Positions 53,406 through 61,555 of a DNA stretch of 64,000 nucleotides are shown here, piece by piece. Below the pieces are notes generated by a model, which worked only from the letters and a program-made list of their open reading frames with translations, was not told the origin of the DNA and did no database searches. Each line of letters begins with the position of its first letter. Position 1 is the first letter of the stretch. The translations under genes were made by a program, and so were the position numbers. Origin of the DNA: CAIVVT01 sp052145115 (GTDB taxonomy: Bacteria > Acidobacteriota > Terriglobia > Bryobacterales > Bryobacteraceae); NCBI GenBank assembly GCA_052145115.1, contig JBKQPG010000099.1:62001-126000 (forward strand), read 5' to 3'.

Positions 53406-54539
53406 ATGACGAAGACAATCTGTGTGTTGGCGCTGGCCGCACTGTGCGCGTTGACGATGTGGAGCATCACGCGGCCGGTCGAGGTGCCGTTCGAAAAGAT
53501 CATGATCGACCCGGGCGCCAGCGAGACCGCGGCCTTCGCTGACATCAACGGCGACGGCAAGCTGGACATCGTCTCCGGCGAATATTGGTACGAAGCGCCC
53601 AATTGGACGCCGCATAAGTTCCGTGAGATCGCCTATGTCCCGGGCTACATCGATGATTTTGCCGATTTGCCGCTGGACGTGAACGGCGACGGCAGGGTGG
53701 ACATCATCAGCGCTCACGGCTTTGAGAACAAGCTGGTGTGGATGGAGAACCCGGGCCAGGCCGGCGGCCTGTGGAAGGAACACGTCATCGACAAGGGATA
53801 CTTCATCGAATTCGCGTTCCTGGTGGATCTCACCAACAGCGGCAAGGCGGACTGCATCCTGCCGCAATATGGCGGCGCGGGCGCGCCCACGGCGTGGTAC
53901 GAGCATAAAGACGGCGGCTTCGTGAAGCACGTCGTCAGCCCGCATTCCTACGGCCACGGCATCGGGGCGGGCGACGTGAACGGCGATGGCCGCATGGACA
54001 TCATCACGCCCGAGGGCTGGTTCGAGGCCCCGCCGGACCCGCGCACCGGCGAGTGGAAGTGGCACCCCGACTTCCACCTCGGCGCGACGGGCTTCATCCA
54101 CGTGCTGGACATCAACGGCGACGGCCGGCCGGACATCGTCACCACGATGGGGCACGACTACGGGATTTTCTGGATGGAGCAGACCGCGGACGGCAAGTGG
54201 ATCAAACACATGATCGACGACACGTATTCCCAGGCGCATGCGATGGTGCTGGCGGACGTGAACGGCGACGGGCAGTTAGATCTGCTGACCGGCAAACGCT
54301 ACATGGCGCACGACCACGACCCCGGCGCGCGTGAGCCGCTGGGCATTTATTGGTACGAATACCGCAAGGATGAGCACGGGAATATCGTGTGGATCAAACA
54401 CGTGATCGACTACAGCACGCGCGCCGGAGGCGGCATTGAGATTGCGACGGCCGACCTCGATCACAAGGGCGTGGTGGATTTCGCGGTGGGCGGCAAGAGC
54501 GGGCTGTACCTGTTTAAGAATCTTAGAAAAGGCAGGTAG
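53406..54539 (+). CDS. Exported FG-GAP/VCBS beta-propeller protein
   Basis: A 377-residue protein with a signal or anchor helix (CVLALAALCALTMWSI). Seven propeller blades carry calcium loops of the form DINGDGKLD, DVNGDGRVD, DVNGDGRMD, DINGDGRPD and DVNGDGQLD. Repeated phrases such as WYEAP, WMENP and WFEAP suggest relation to the propeller of aldos-2-ulose dehydratase-type proteins. Unlike the CRTAC1 proteins, it has no ASPIC/UnbV domain. Its gene is followed after 9 bp by a sugar epimerase, so a sugar-binding or dehydratase role is plausible. Confidence 0.78.
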   Translation: MTKTICVLALAALCALTMWSITRPVEVPFEKIMIDPGASETAAFADINGDGKLDIVSGEYWYEAPNWTPHKFREIAYVPGYIDDFADLPLDVNGDGRVDIISAHGFENKLVWMENPGQAGGLWKEHVIDKGYFIEFAFLVDLTNSGKADCILPQYGGAGAPTAWYEHKDGGFVKHVVSPHSYGHGIGAGDVNGDGRMDIITPEGWFEAPPDPRTGEWKWHPDFHLGATGFIHVLDINGDGRPDIVTTMGHDYGIFWMEQTADGKWIKHMIDDTYSQAHAMVLADVNGDGQLDLLTGKRYMAHDHDPGAREPLGIYWYEYRKDEHGNIVWIKHVIDYSTRAGGGIEIATADLDHKGVVDFAVGGKSGLYLFKNLRKGR

Positions 54540-54548
54540 GGATTCATC

Positions 54549-55403
54549 ATGAAATACGGAGTCAATACTTTCATCTGGACCGCCAGTTTCGATCGCTCGA
54601 ATCTGCGTTTGCTGCCGTCGATCAAACAGCACGGCTTCGACGCTGTCGAAATCCCGCTGTTCGAGCCGCGGGAGGTCAAGGCGGCGGAGATCCGCCGCGG
54701 ACTCGAGGAAAACGCGCTCGAATGCACCTGCTGTTCGATCCTGACCGGCGGGAGGAACGTGATCAGCGACGACGCGGAGGTGCGGCGCAGGACGCGCGTG
54801 CATCTGGCGGATTGCGCCGAGGTCGCCTCGGAGCTGGGCTCGAAGCTGATCGCCGGGCCGCTGTACTCGCCGGTCGGATATCTGCCCGGGCGGCGGCGCA
54901 ATGCGGACGAATGGAAATGGGCGGTGGAGTGCTACCAGACGATCGGCGATACGCTGGCCGAGCATGACGTGACGATCGCGCTCGAACCGCTGAACCGCTT
55001 TGAGACCTATTTCCTCAACACCGCGGCCGACGCCGTGCAGCTGTGCGACGAGATCGGCCACCCCAACATCGGCATCCTGTTCGACACCTTCCACGCCAAC
55101 ATCGAGGAGAAGGATGTCGCCGCCGCGCTGCGCCTGACCGCGCGCCACTTGAAGCACGTCCACACCTGCGAAAACGACCGCGGCATCCCCGGCACCGGCC
55201 ACGTCGACTGGCCGGGCGTCTTCAAGGCCTTGCGCGAGATGCAGTACGACGGGTACCTGACCATCGAGAGCTTCGGTTTCGCCCTCGGAGCACTATCGGC
55301 CGCGGCCTCCATCTGGCGCGACATCGCGCCGACGCCGGAATCCATCGCCTTCGAGGGCGTGGAGTTCCTCCGGCGCGGCGTGGCGCAGGCCAGCGAGCAG
55401 TAA
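54549..55403 (+). CDS. Cytoplasmic sugar 3-epimerase-like TIM barrel (tagatose/psicose 3-epimerase family)
   Basis: A 284-residue AP-endonuclease-2 superfamily protein without signal peptide. The E-D-H-E metal set is visible: Glu in ALEPLNRFE (about 148), Asp in ILFDTFHAN (about 181), His in HVHTCEND (about 207) and Glu in TIESFGFA (about 240). NRFETYF after the first Glu and GTGHVDW are characteristic of D-tagatose/D-psicose 3-epimerases. It would interconvert keto-sugars that enter the cell. It lies 9 bp after the FG-GAP gene, probably in one operon. Confidence 0.87.
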   Translation: MKYGVNTFIWTASFDRSNLRLLPSIKQHGFDAVEIPLFEPREVKAAEIRRGLEENALECTCCSILTGGRNVISDDAEVRRRTRVHLADCAEVASELGSKLIAGPLYSPVGYLPGRRRNADEWKWAVECYQTIGDTLAEHDVTIALEPLNRFETYFLNTAADAVQLCDEIGHPNIGILFDTFHANIEEKDVAAALRLTARHLKHVHTCENDRGIPGTGHVDWPGVFKALREMQYDGYLTIESFGFALGALSAAASIWRDIAPTPESIAFEGVEFLRRGVAQASEQ

Positions 55404-55443
55404 CGCTGCGCAATCCCTTCGCCCGCCTCCGCAGCTCCACAGC

Positions 55444-55457
55444 GTGACCGGAGTCAC
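55444..55457. promoter_or_regulatory. CRP/FNR-superfamily-type dyad upstream of NO reductase
   Basis: GTGAC-CGGA-GTCAC is a perfect 5-4-5 dyad, 69 bp before the start codon. The spacing and TGAC/GTCA halves match both NnrR/DNR boxes and the GTGA-N6-TCAC core of CRP sites. Confidence 0.45.
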
Positions 55458-55526
55458 TGTGCCCTCTGCCCGCGCATAGCACACTGGCGGAGCAGGGGAA
55501 ACCCTGATCCAGGGAGGTGCGCTTTC

Positions 55527-57755
55527 ATGAAGAAGCTGTGGATCGCCTTTGCGGCCATCCTTATTTTCTCGTTTTCGATTCTGGGCTGGATCGGCACTCG
55601 GATCTATCAGGAGATGCCGCCGATTCCCGACCGCGTGGTGACGACGGATGGCCAGGTGGTTGTGGCGTCCGGCGAAACGGCCCGCGGGCAAAATGTTTGG
55701 CAGACGATGGGCGGGATGGAGACCGGCTCCATCTGGGGCCACGGCAGCTACGTCGCTCCCGATTGGACCGCCGACTGGCTGCACCGCGAGCTGGTCTTCG
55801 CGCTCGATGAATGGGCCGCGGCGCAGTACGGCAAGCCGTATGCCCGGCTGAACCTGGAGCAGCAGGCCGGCCTGCGCGGACGCCTGCAGGCGCTGTACCG
55901 CCGCAATACCTACGATCCGGCGACCAACACGATCGTCGTCGACGCCATCCGCGCCCGCGCCTTTGAGGCGAATTACAAGCATTACGCCGACGTCTTCATG
56001 AACGGCAACGTGGGCTACGCCATTCCGCCCGGCGTCGTCTCCACCCCCGAACGCATGCACGCCATGGCCGCGTTCATCTTCTGGTCGGCCTGGGCCGCTT
56101 CGACCGACCGCCCGGGCGACACTGTGACCTACACCCACAACTGGCCGCACGAAACGCTCATCGGCAACCGCCCCACAGGCGAAACGGTGATGTGGACCGG
56201 CGTCTCCATCCTCATGCTGCTGGGCGGGCTGTGCGCCATGATCTGGTGGTACGCCAGCCAGGAGAAGAAGGAGGGGATCCACGAGCCCCCGAAGACCGAC
56301 CCGTTGGGCAACTGGCGCGCCACGCCCTCCCAGCGCGCCACGCTCAAGTACTTCTGGGTGGTCGCGCTGCTGATCCTGGTGCAGATGCTGATGGGCGTCG
56401 TCACCGCGCACTACGGCGTCGAGGGCAACGGCTTCTACGGCATCCCGCTGGCCAAGGTCCTGCCCTACAGCATCTCGCGCACCTGGCACGTGCAGACCGG
56501 CATCTTCTGGATCGCCACCGCCTGGCTCGCCGCCGGCCTCTTTATCGCGCCGCTGGTGTCGAACTATGAGCCGAAGTTCCAGCGCCTGGGCGTGAATGTC
56601 CTCTTCGGCGCGCTGCTGGTCATCGTGGCCGGATCGATGACCGGCCAGTGGCTGTCGATCATGAACCGCCTCAGCGACGACGCGGCCTTCCGCTGGGGCC
56701 ACCAGGGTTACGAGTACATCGACCTCGGCCGCTATTGGCAGATCCTGCTCTTCGCCGGGCTGATCATCTGGCTGACGCTGGTGGTGCGTTCAATCCGCCC
56801 GGCCTTGAAGAACGCGGGCGAGACGCGCCCGCTGCTGTGGGTCTTCCTGATGGCCGCCGCGTCGATCGGCCTGTTCTACGGCGCGGGCCTGATGTGGGGC
56901 CAGCACACCAACCTGTCGATGGTCGAGTACTGGCGCTGGTGGGTAGTGCACCTCTGGGTGGAGGGCTTCTTCGAGGTCTTCGCCACGGCCGTGATCGCCT
57001 TCTTCTTCACGCGCCTGGGCCTGATCAAGCCCGCCTTCGCCGCGCACTCGGCGCTGCTGTCGGGCTCAATCTACCTCGCCGGCGGCATCATCGGCACCTG
57101 CCACCACCTCTACTGGTCCGGCACGCCCACCGTGGCGCTGGCCTGGGGCTCGGTCTTCAGCGCTCTCGAAGTCGTTCCGCTGGCGCTGGTCGGTTACGCC
57201 GCCTGGGACGATATCCGCCGCGGCCGCCTCACGCCCTGGGCCGCGCGCTACCGCTGGCCGATCCGCTTCTTCGTCGCCGTGGCCTTCTGGAACATGGTCG
57301 GCGCCGGCCTGTTCGGCTTCATGATCAACCCGCCCATCGCGCTCTACTTTATGCAGGGCCTCAACACCACCCCAGTGCACGCCCACGCGGCGCTCTTCGG
57401 CGTCTACGGCATGTTGGGCATGGGCCTCACTCTAGTGTGCCTGCGCGCGCTGGCGCCGGCGGCCCAGTGGCGCGAGAGCTGGCTGAAGTGGTCGTTCTGG
57501 TCGATGAACATCGGCCTGTTCGCGATGTGTGTCCTCAGCCTGCTGCCGATCGGCCTGCTGCAGACCTGGGCCTCGGTCGACCAGGGCTACTGGTACGCCC
57601 GCTCACACGAGTTCCTCGGCTCGCCGCTGCTGCAGCAGTTCCGCTGGATGAGGGCGCCGGGCGACATCCTGTTCGCCGTCGGCGAATTCATCTTCGTGCT
57701 GTTCGTCTTCTCCATCCGCCCACCGCGGACGCCGGAATCCGGCCAGCACGTCTAG
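55527..57755 (+). CDS. norZ: Quinol-dependent nitric oxide reductase (qNOR)
   Basis: A 742-residue haem-copper superfamily protein. The N-terminal extension (TM helix, then a periplasmic domain with GQNVWQTMGGMETGSIWGHG) is characteristic of single-subunit qNOR, which lacks a separate cytochrome c subunit. The catalytic core has twelve or so helices with haem and FeB His ligands in WVVHLWVEGFFEVF, GTCHHLYWSG and HAHAALFGVYGMLG. The FeB-site Glu (LWVEGF) is kept. It reduces NO to N2O with quinol, for detoxification or truncated denitrification. AGGGAGG lies 9 nt before the ATG. A CRP/FNR-type dyad is upstream. No other denitrification gene is near. Confidence 0.93.
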   Translation: MKKLWIAFAAILIFSFSILGWIGTRIYQEMPPIPDRVVTTDGQVVVASGETARGQNVWQTMGGMETGSIWGHGSYVAPDWTADWLHRELVFALDEWAAAQYGKPYARLNLEQQAGLRGRLQALYRRNTYDPATNTIVVDAIRARAFEANYKHYADVFMNGNVGYAIPPGVVSTPERMHAMAAFIFWSAWAASTDRPGDTVTYTHNWPHETLIGNRPTGETVMWTGVSILMLLGGLCAMIWWYASQEKKEGIHEPPKTDPLGNWRATPSQRATLKYFWVVALLILVQMLMGVVTAHYGVEGNGFYGIPLAKVLPYSISRTWHVQTGIFWIATAWLAAGLFIAPLVSNYEPKFQRLGVNVLFGALLVIVAGSMTGQWLSIMNRLSDDAAFRWGHQGYEYIDLGRYWQILLFAGLIIWLTLVVRSIRPALKNAGETRPLLWVFLMAAASIGLFYGAGLMWGQHTNLSMVEYWRWWVVHLWVEGFFEVFATAVIAFFFTRLGLIKPAFAAHSALLSGSIYLAGGIIGTCHHLYWSGTPTVALAWGSVFSALEVVPLALVGYAAWDDIRRGRLTPWAARYRWPIRFFVAVAFWNMVGAGLFGFMINPPIALYFMQGLNTTPVHAHAALFGVYGMLGMGLTLVCLRALAPAAQWRESWLKWSFWSMNIGLFAMCVLSLLPIGLLQTWASVDQGYWYARSHEFLGSPLLQQFRWMRAPGDILFAVGEFIFVLFVFSIRPPRTPESGQHV

Positions 57756-57846
57756 ACGCATATCGGCTGGCTGCAATCGCTTCCCTCGTTCCGGGTGTCC
57801 CGACGTCGAAGGGCATCCGGAACGCCGGAGGGTGTCAAGAAGAAGC

Positions 57847-59133
57847 TCAGCGCGGGAGCAGCGAGCTGGGCAGCAAGGGGAACACGGGCTCGCCGTCCTC
57901 GCCGGCCAGGAACGCTTCAAACAGGTGGCCCAGCAGGGCGCTGCGGCGCGCCATCTGCGCGCGCCGGTCGACCAGGAAGGCGAAGCGGAAGGGCGAGTGG
58001 GTCTCGAGCTCGGCGAGATAATCGCGCGAGAAGAATTCGCCCGCCTCGCCGGCGGAGCGAATCAGCACCGAAGTGGCGCTGCCGCGAATCAGCTCTTTCA
58101 ATGCCCACAGACGGGGTGTCGCGGTTGGAGAGTTGCAGGCAGGCAGTTCCTCCATTTGACGCATCACGCGGCGCGCGAAGTGGAATGTGCGGTTCGTCAG
58201 CTCATCCAATGGCTCGCGCGTGGCGAGGTCGGAGAAGAGCGTGAGCACGCCGTCGCCGCTGTCCTCGCGGACGTCCTGGAGATCGTCTGCCAGTTGCAGG
58301 AAGACGCCCCAGTTGTAAACGAACCCGGCCTCGGAGGCGGAGAGCCTGGCGCGGGCCAGAACGCCGTCCGCGAGGACCGAAGCGCCGCCCTTACGGAAAC
58401 TCAGGCCGAGAATGTCGACCGGTTCGTGCGCCGCGCCGCGGCGCATCAGGCGCAAGCTCTCCTGCTGGGCGTGGTGAATCATCAGCAGCGTTTCAAAAAC
58501 CTGCGGCCGCGCCGCGCGCGGGTGCTCCTCCTCGATCAGCGCGACCAGGCGCCAGATATTGGTCTCACGGTCATTGGCGGGCGCGCCATCGTGGCCGGCC
58601 AGCCGCTGGCCGAAGCGGGAGCTGAAGCCGAGCTTGGCCTCGCGGCTGACGGCCGGGTCGTCCATGTAGTTATCCGTGGCCGGGTACAGCATGCTGTAGG
58701 CGAAGATCGAGGGCGTCAGCCGCATCGGCTGGCCCAACAGCATCTGCAGACCGCAAGCCGTCCAGGCGTTGCGGCTGGCCTGGATAATGTCGGCAACCGT
58801 GGCCGGGAAGGCCTGGCGGCGGGCGCGCCGGCCGAGTTCCGTGCCGATGCCGGAAAAGCCGCCGGCCAGGAGCAGGTCGAGGTGCGATTCGGTCAGATCG
58901 AGGGCCGACAGGGCTAGGCGCACGAAGGCCTCGGAGATGCGACCCTGGACGGCCTGCCGCTCGTCACGGCTGCGGGGCACGTTGCGCAGTTCGGTCTGCA
59001 CTTGATCCAGGAAGCAATCCAGCTCGCGCTCGCGCGCCTGCTGCTCGCCAGGCGCGTGAGTATGCCCGAACTCGGGCAGGCCCAGCGGACATTCGCGCCA
59101 CAAGGCGATCGCTTGTTCGAGCAGCTCCGGCAC
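57847..59133 (-). CDS. Class 1 isoprenoid biosynthesis enzyme-like protein
   Basis: A 428-residue, mostly helical protein without signal peptide. Two acidic motifs in the class I terpenoid position are visible: DNYMDD at 154-159 and DDLQDVRED at 283-291. They could bind Mg2+-diphosphate as in polyprenyl synthases and terpene cyclases. It is longer than squalene or phytoene synthases (about 280-300) and does not carry their YxxxVAG-type motifs that I can see. It stands alone, convergent with norZ. Substrate is unknown. Confidence 0.65.
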   Translation of the reverse strand: MPELLEQAIALWRECPLGLPEFGHTHAPGEQQARERELDCFLDQVQTELRNVPRSRDERQAVQGRISEAFVRLALSALDLTESHLDLLLAGGFSGIGTELGRRARRQAFPATVADIIQASRNAWTACGLQMLLGQPMRLTPSIFAYSMLYPATDNYMDDPAVSREAKLGFSSRFGQRLAGHDGAPANDRETNIWRLVALIEEEHPRAARPQVFETLLMIHHAQQESLRLMRRGAAHEPVDILGLSFRKGGASVLADGVLARARLSASEAGFVYNWGVFLQLADDLQDVREDSGDGVLTLFSDLATREPLDELTNRTFHFARRVMRQMEELPACNSPTATPRLWALKELIRGSATSVLIRSAGEAGEFFSRDYLAELETHSPFRFAFLVDRRAQMARRSALLGHLFEAFLAGEDGEPVFPLLPSSLLPR

Positions 59134-59264
59134 TTGTTACCGATAGTACGCGAAGGCGGCGCGGCGTGTTCCCCGCCGATTGCGCCCCAGCCGGAGCGCC
59201 TGATGGCAGATCGGGAGTGTTGTCGCGCTACGGTACGTCGTCTGTTGAAAATAAATGGCTTAAA

Positions 59265-59339
59265 TGGAGCGGGAGACGGGAATTGAACCCGCGACCAACA
59301 GCTTGGAAGGCTGAGACTCTACCACTGAGTTACTCCCGC
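59265..59339 (-). tRNA. tRNA-Gly (anticodon TCC)
   Basis: On the minus strand from 59339 the acceptor GCGGGAG pairs with CTCCCGC. The D-arm (CTCAGTGGTAGAG), anticodon loop CTTCCAA with TCC, and T-arm GGGTTCAATTCCC are all intact. Discriminator T is followed by encoded CCA at 59265-59267. Length 75 nt. No integrase is adjacent. Confidence 0.95.
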
Positions 59340-59434
59340 CCGGGAGTGGCGCTGGGGCCAATTTCAATTGTATTGCTTCGCGCCAGGCGCGTCATTGTAT
59401 CGCTTCGCGCGCCGCGCGCGGTGGGGCGGCGGCG

Positions 59435-60820
59435 CTACTGCGAGCCCTTGCTGAGCAACATCACCTTGGCGGTGTGGAACATGATGTACAGATCCAGGGA
59501 GAGCGAAAGGTTTTTCAGGTAATAGAGGTCATACTCGAGCTTGGTGATGGTGTCCTCGAGCGTGTCGCCGTATTTGTGGTTGATCTGCGCCCAGCCGGTG
59601 ATGCCGGGCTTGATGAAGTGGCGCTGGCCGTAGAACGGGATCTGCTCGGTCAGCGTGCGGACGAATTCCACGCGCTCCGGCCGCGGCCCGACGACTGCCA
59701 TTTCGCCGCGCAGGACGTTGAACAGTTGCGGCAGTTCGTCCAGCCGGAATCTGCGGATCCAGCGGCCCACCGGCGTGACGCGCGGATCGTCCTTGCGCGC
59801 CCACACGGCGCCGGTGCGCGCCTCGGCGTCCAAGTACATCGAACGGAACTTGAGCACATTAAAGACGCGGCCGTGCAAGCCCACGCGGGCCTGCCGGAAC
59901 AGTACCGGGCCGGGAGATGCGAGCCGCACGAGCAGCGCCACTGCGAGCATCACCGGCGCGGCGACGAGGAGGCCCACGAGCGCAATCAGGAACGAGTAGA
60001 CCCGCTGCAGCGCGACGTTCATGTGCTGCGGCCCGATCTCGTCGGAAAAGACCAGCGTGGAGGGGCGCAGCGCGCGCAACGAGACGCGGCCCATGACCAG
60101 TTCATAGAGCGCGCCGGCCTCCTGAATCCGCGCTCCGTGCAGGCGCAGGTCCAACAGGTCGTAGACCGGCATCTGGCCGCGGCGTTCGGCCAGGCCCACG
60201 GCAACCAACGCGGGCTTGATCTCGGCGTGCACTTCGCGAATGCGCGACGGCGGACCCAGATAGGGGCCCAGATCCTGCGACTCGACCGGCTCCGGCGCCA
60301 GGTATCCGGCGGCCAGGTAGCCGGTCTGCGGGCGCAGCTTGATGTGCGTGGCGATCTCGCGCGTCAATTCGTTCGCGCCGAGGAACACGACGCGGCTGCG
60401 ACCCAGTATCCGCAACGCGGCCGGCGCGTAGGCCAGCCTCCAGGCCGGCGCCACGACGATGAACAGCGCCGAGCCGATCAGCATCTGCCAGCGCTGCATC
60501 ATGAAGTGCCCGTTCAGGTACCCGACCAGGGCCTGGCCGATGAATGCGACTCCGGTGACGAGGCAGAACTGCTGGTATAGCTGCAGCGCGGAGCTGACTT
60601 GAACGTCCTCGTACAGGTCGGTCCAATAGATGCCAAAAATCAACGTGGCGACCACGATCGCCGTGCGCGCCACGCCATCCTCGAGCAGGAAATAGACTTC
60701 GAATTCCTCCGCTCCGAGAATCCAGTAAGCGAACACATAACATGCGGCGGCGATTAGTGTCTCGGAAATGAATAATCCGAGCACCGAGGTCGGAATAAAG
60801 ACGCGAAAAAGTCGGATCAT
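59435..60820 (-). CDS. Exopolysaccharide sugar transferase (polyprenyl-phosphate sugar phosphotransferase, EpsB/XrtA type)
   Basis: A 461-residue membrane protein. Four N-terminal helices and a CoA-binding-like Rossmann domain (VVFLGANELTREIA) are followed by a fifth helix (ALQRVYSFLIALVGLLVAAP). The C-terminal bacterial sugar transferase domain has VLKFRSMYLDAE, DPRVTPVGRWIRRFRLDELPQ, LRGEMAVVGPRPER and KPGITGWAQINH. It transfers a sugar-1-phosphate to polyprenyl phosphate to start an exopolysaccharide repeat. The layout and length match the TIGR03013-type enzymes found with exosortase systems, though no exosortase gene is near. Confidence 0.9.
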   Translation of the reverse strand: MIRLFRVFIPTSVLGLFISETLIAAACYVFAYWILGAEEFEVYFLLEDGVARTAIVVATLIFGIYWTDLYEDVQVSSALQLYQQFCLVTGVAFIGQALVGYLNGHFMMQRWQMLIGSALFIVVAPAWRLAYAPAALRILGRSRVVFLGANELTREIATHIKLRPQTGYLAAGYLAPEPVESQDLGPYLGPPSRIREVHAEIKPALVAVGLAERRGQMPVYDLLDLRLHGARIQEAGALYELVMGRVSLRALRPSTLVFSDEIGPQHMNVALQRVYSFLIALVGLLVAAPVMLAVALLVRLASPGPVLFRQARVGLHGRVFNVLKFRSMYLDAEARTGAVWARKDDPRVTPVGRWIRRFRLDELPQLFNVLRGEMAVVGPRPERVEFVRTLTEQIPFYGQRHFIKPGITGWAQINHKYGDTLEDTITKLEYDLYYLKNLSLSLDLYIMFHTAKVMLLSKGSQ

Positions 60821-61003
60821 TGGGCCTGAACGTTCACGAGAAAGCGCTTAAGCCGTGCGAATCTGCGAACGCAACAAATGCTGAACAAGCAAACTAGTGT
60901 ATCACCGCGCACAGACTCACCCCGCCAGGGCCACCGTTCAGGGGCCGAACGACGCCCTTGAGAGGGCTGCGGGAGCCGTTGGGAGAAAATCGCCCGGCGG
61001 CGA

Positions 61004-61033
61004 TTGACTCCCCCTGCCGGGGAGTGCTAACTT
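61004..61033 (+). promoter_or_regulatory. iscR promoter/operator candidate
   Basis: A TTGACT -35-like hexamer at 61004-61009 overlaps an inverted repeat ACTCCCC-N5-GGGGAGT (61007-61025). A weak -10 (TAACTT) follows at 61028-61033. It lies about 45 bp before iscR, as expected for autoregulation by an Rrf2 protein. Confidence 0.45.
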
Positions 61034-61068
61034 GGATATGGGATCGAAATGGTCCGAGATAAAACCCC

Positions 61069-61536
61069 ATGCTCAAGCTGACCAAGAAAACCGACTACGG
61101 CCTGATCAGTCTGAAGCACCTGGCGGTGCATCGCGGCCACGGCTCGGCCAGCGCCAAGGAGCTGGCCGAGGCCTACCGCATTCCGATGCCCATGCTGGCC
61201 AAGGTGTTGCAAAAGCTGGTGCGAGAGGGTTTTCTGGTCTCCGAACAAGGGACCAACGGCGGCTACAGGCTGGCGCGCGATCCGGACACGATGACGGCGC
61301 TGGAGGTGATTCGCGCCATCGACGGGCCGATCATCCTGACGAACTGTTTTGCGGCTCATGGCGACTGCGACCTGAGCCCGCAGTGCACCGTGCGGGAACC
61401 GCTGCGCCGGGTGCACGAGGAGATTCTGAAGCTCCTGGACAGCATCACGATCAGCGATCTTTCGGCCCCGGAGCGGCCGGGCGCGGCGGGTGCGCTGGCG
61501 AACGGCCCGATCGCGTTGACGATGCTGGCCCATTGA
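61069..61536 (+). CDS. iscR: Rrf2-family Fe-S cluster regulator IscR
   Basis: A 155-residue Rrf2 protein. The winged helix (residues 1-70, KKTDYGLISLKHLA, GTNGGYRLAR) binds DNA. Three Cys at positions 93, 100 and 106 (NCFAAHGDCDLSPQC) match the 2Fe-2S ligands of IscR (92, 98 and 104 in E. coli). It should sense Fe-S status and control the downstream operon, possibly through the dyad at 61007-61025. It is separated from iscS by 19 bp, so it is the first gene of the isc operon. Confidence 0.92.
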   Translation: MLKLTKKTDYGLISLKHLAVHRGHGSASAKELAEAYRIPMPMLAKVLQKLVREGFLVSEQGTNGGYRLARDPDTMTALEVIRAIDGPIILTNCFAAHGDCDLSPQCTVREPLRRVHEEILKLLDSITISDLSAPERPGAAGALANGPIALTMLAH

Positions 61537-61555
61537 CATATTTAGAGGAATGAAA

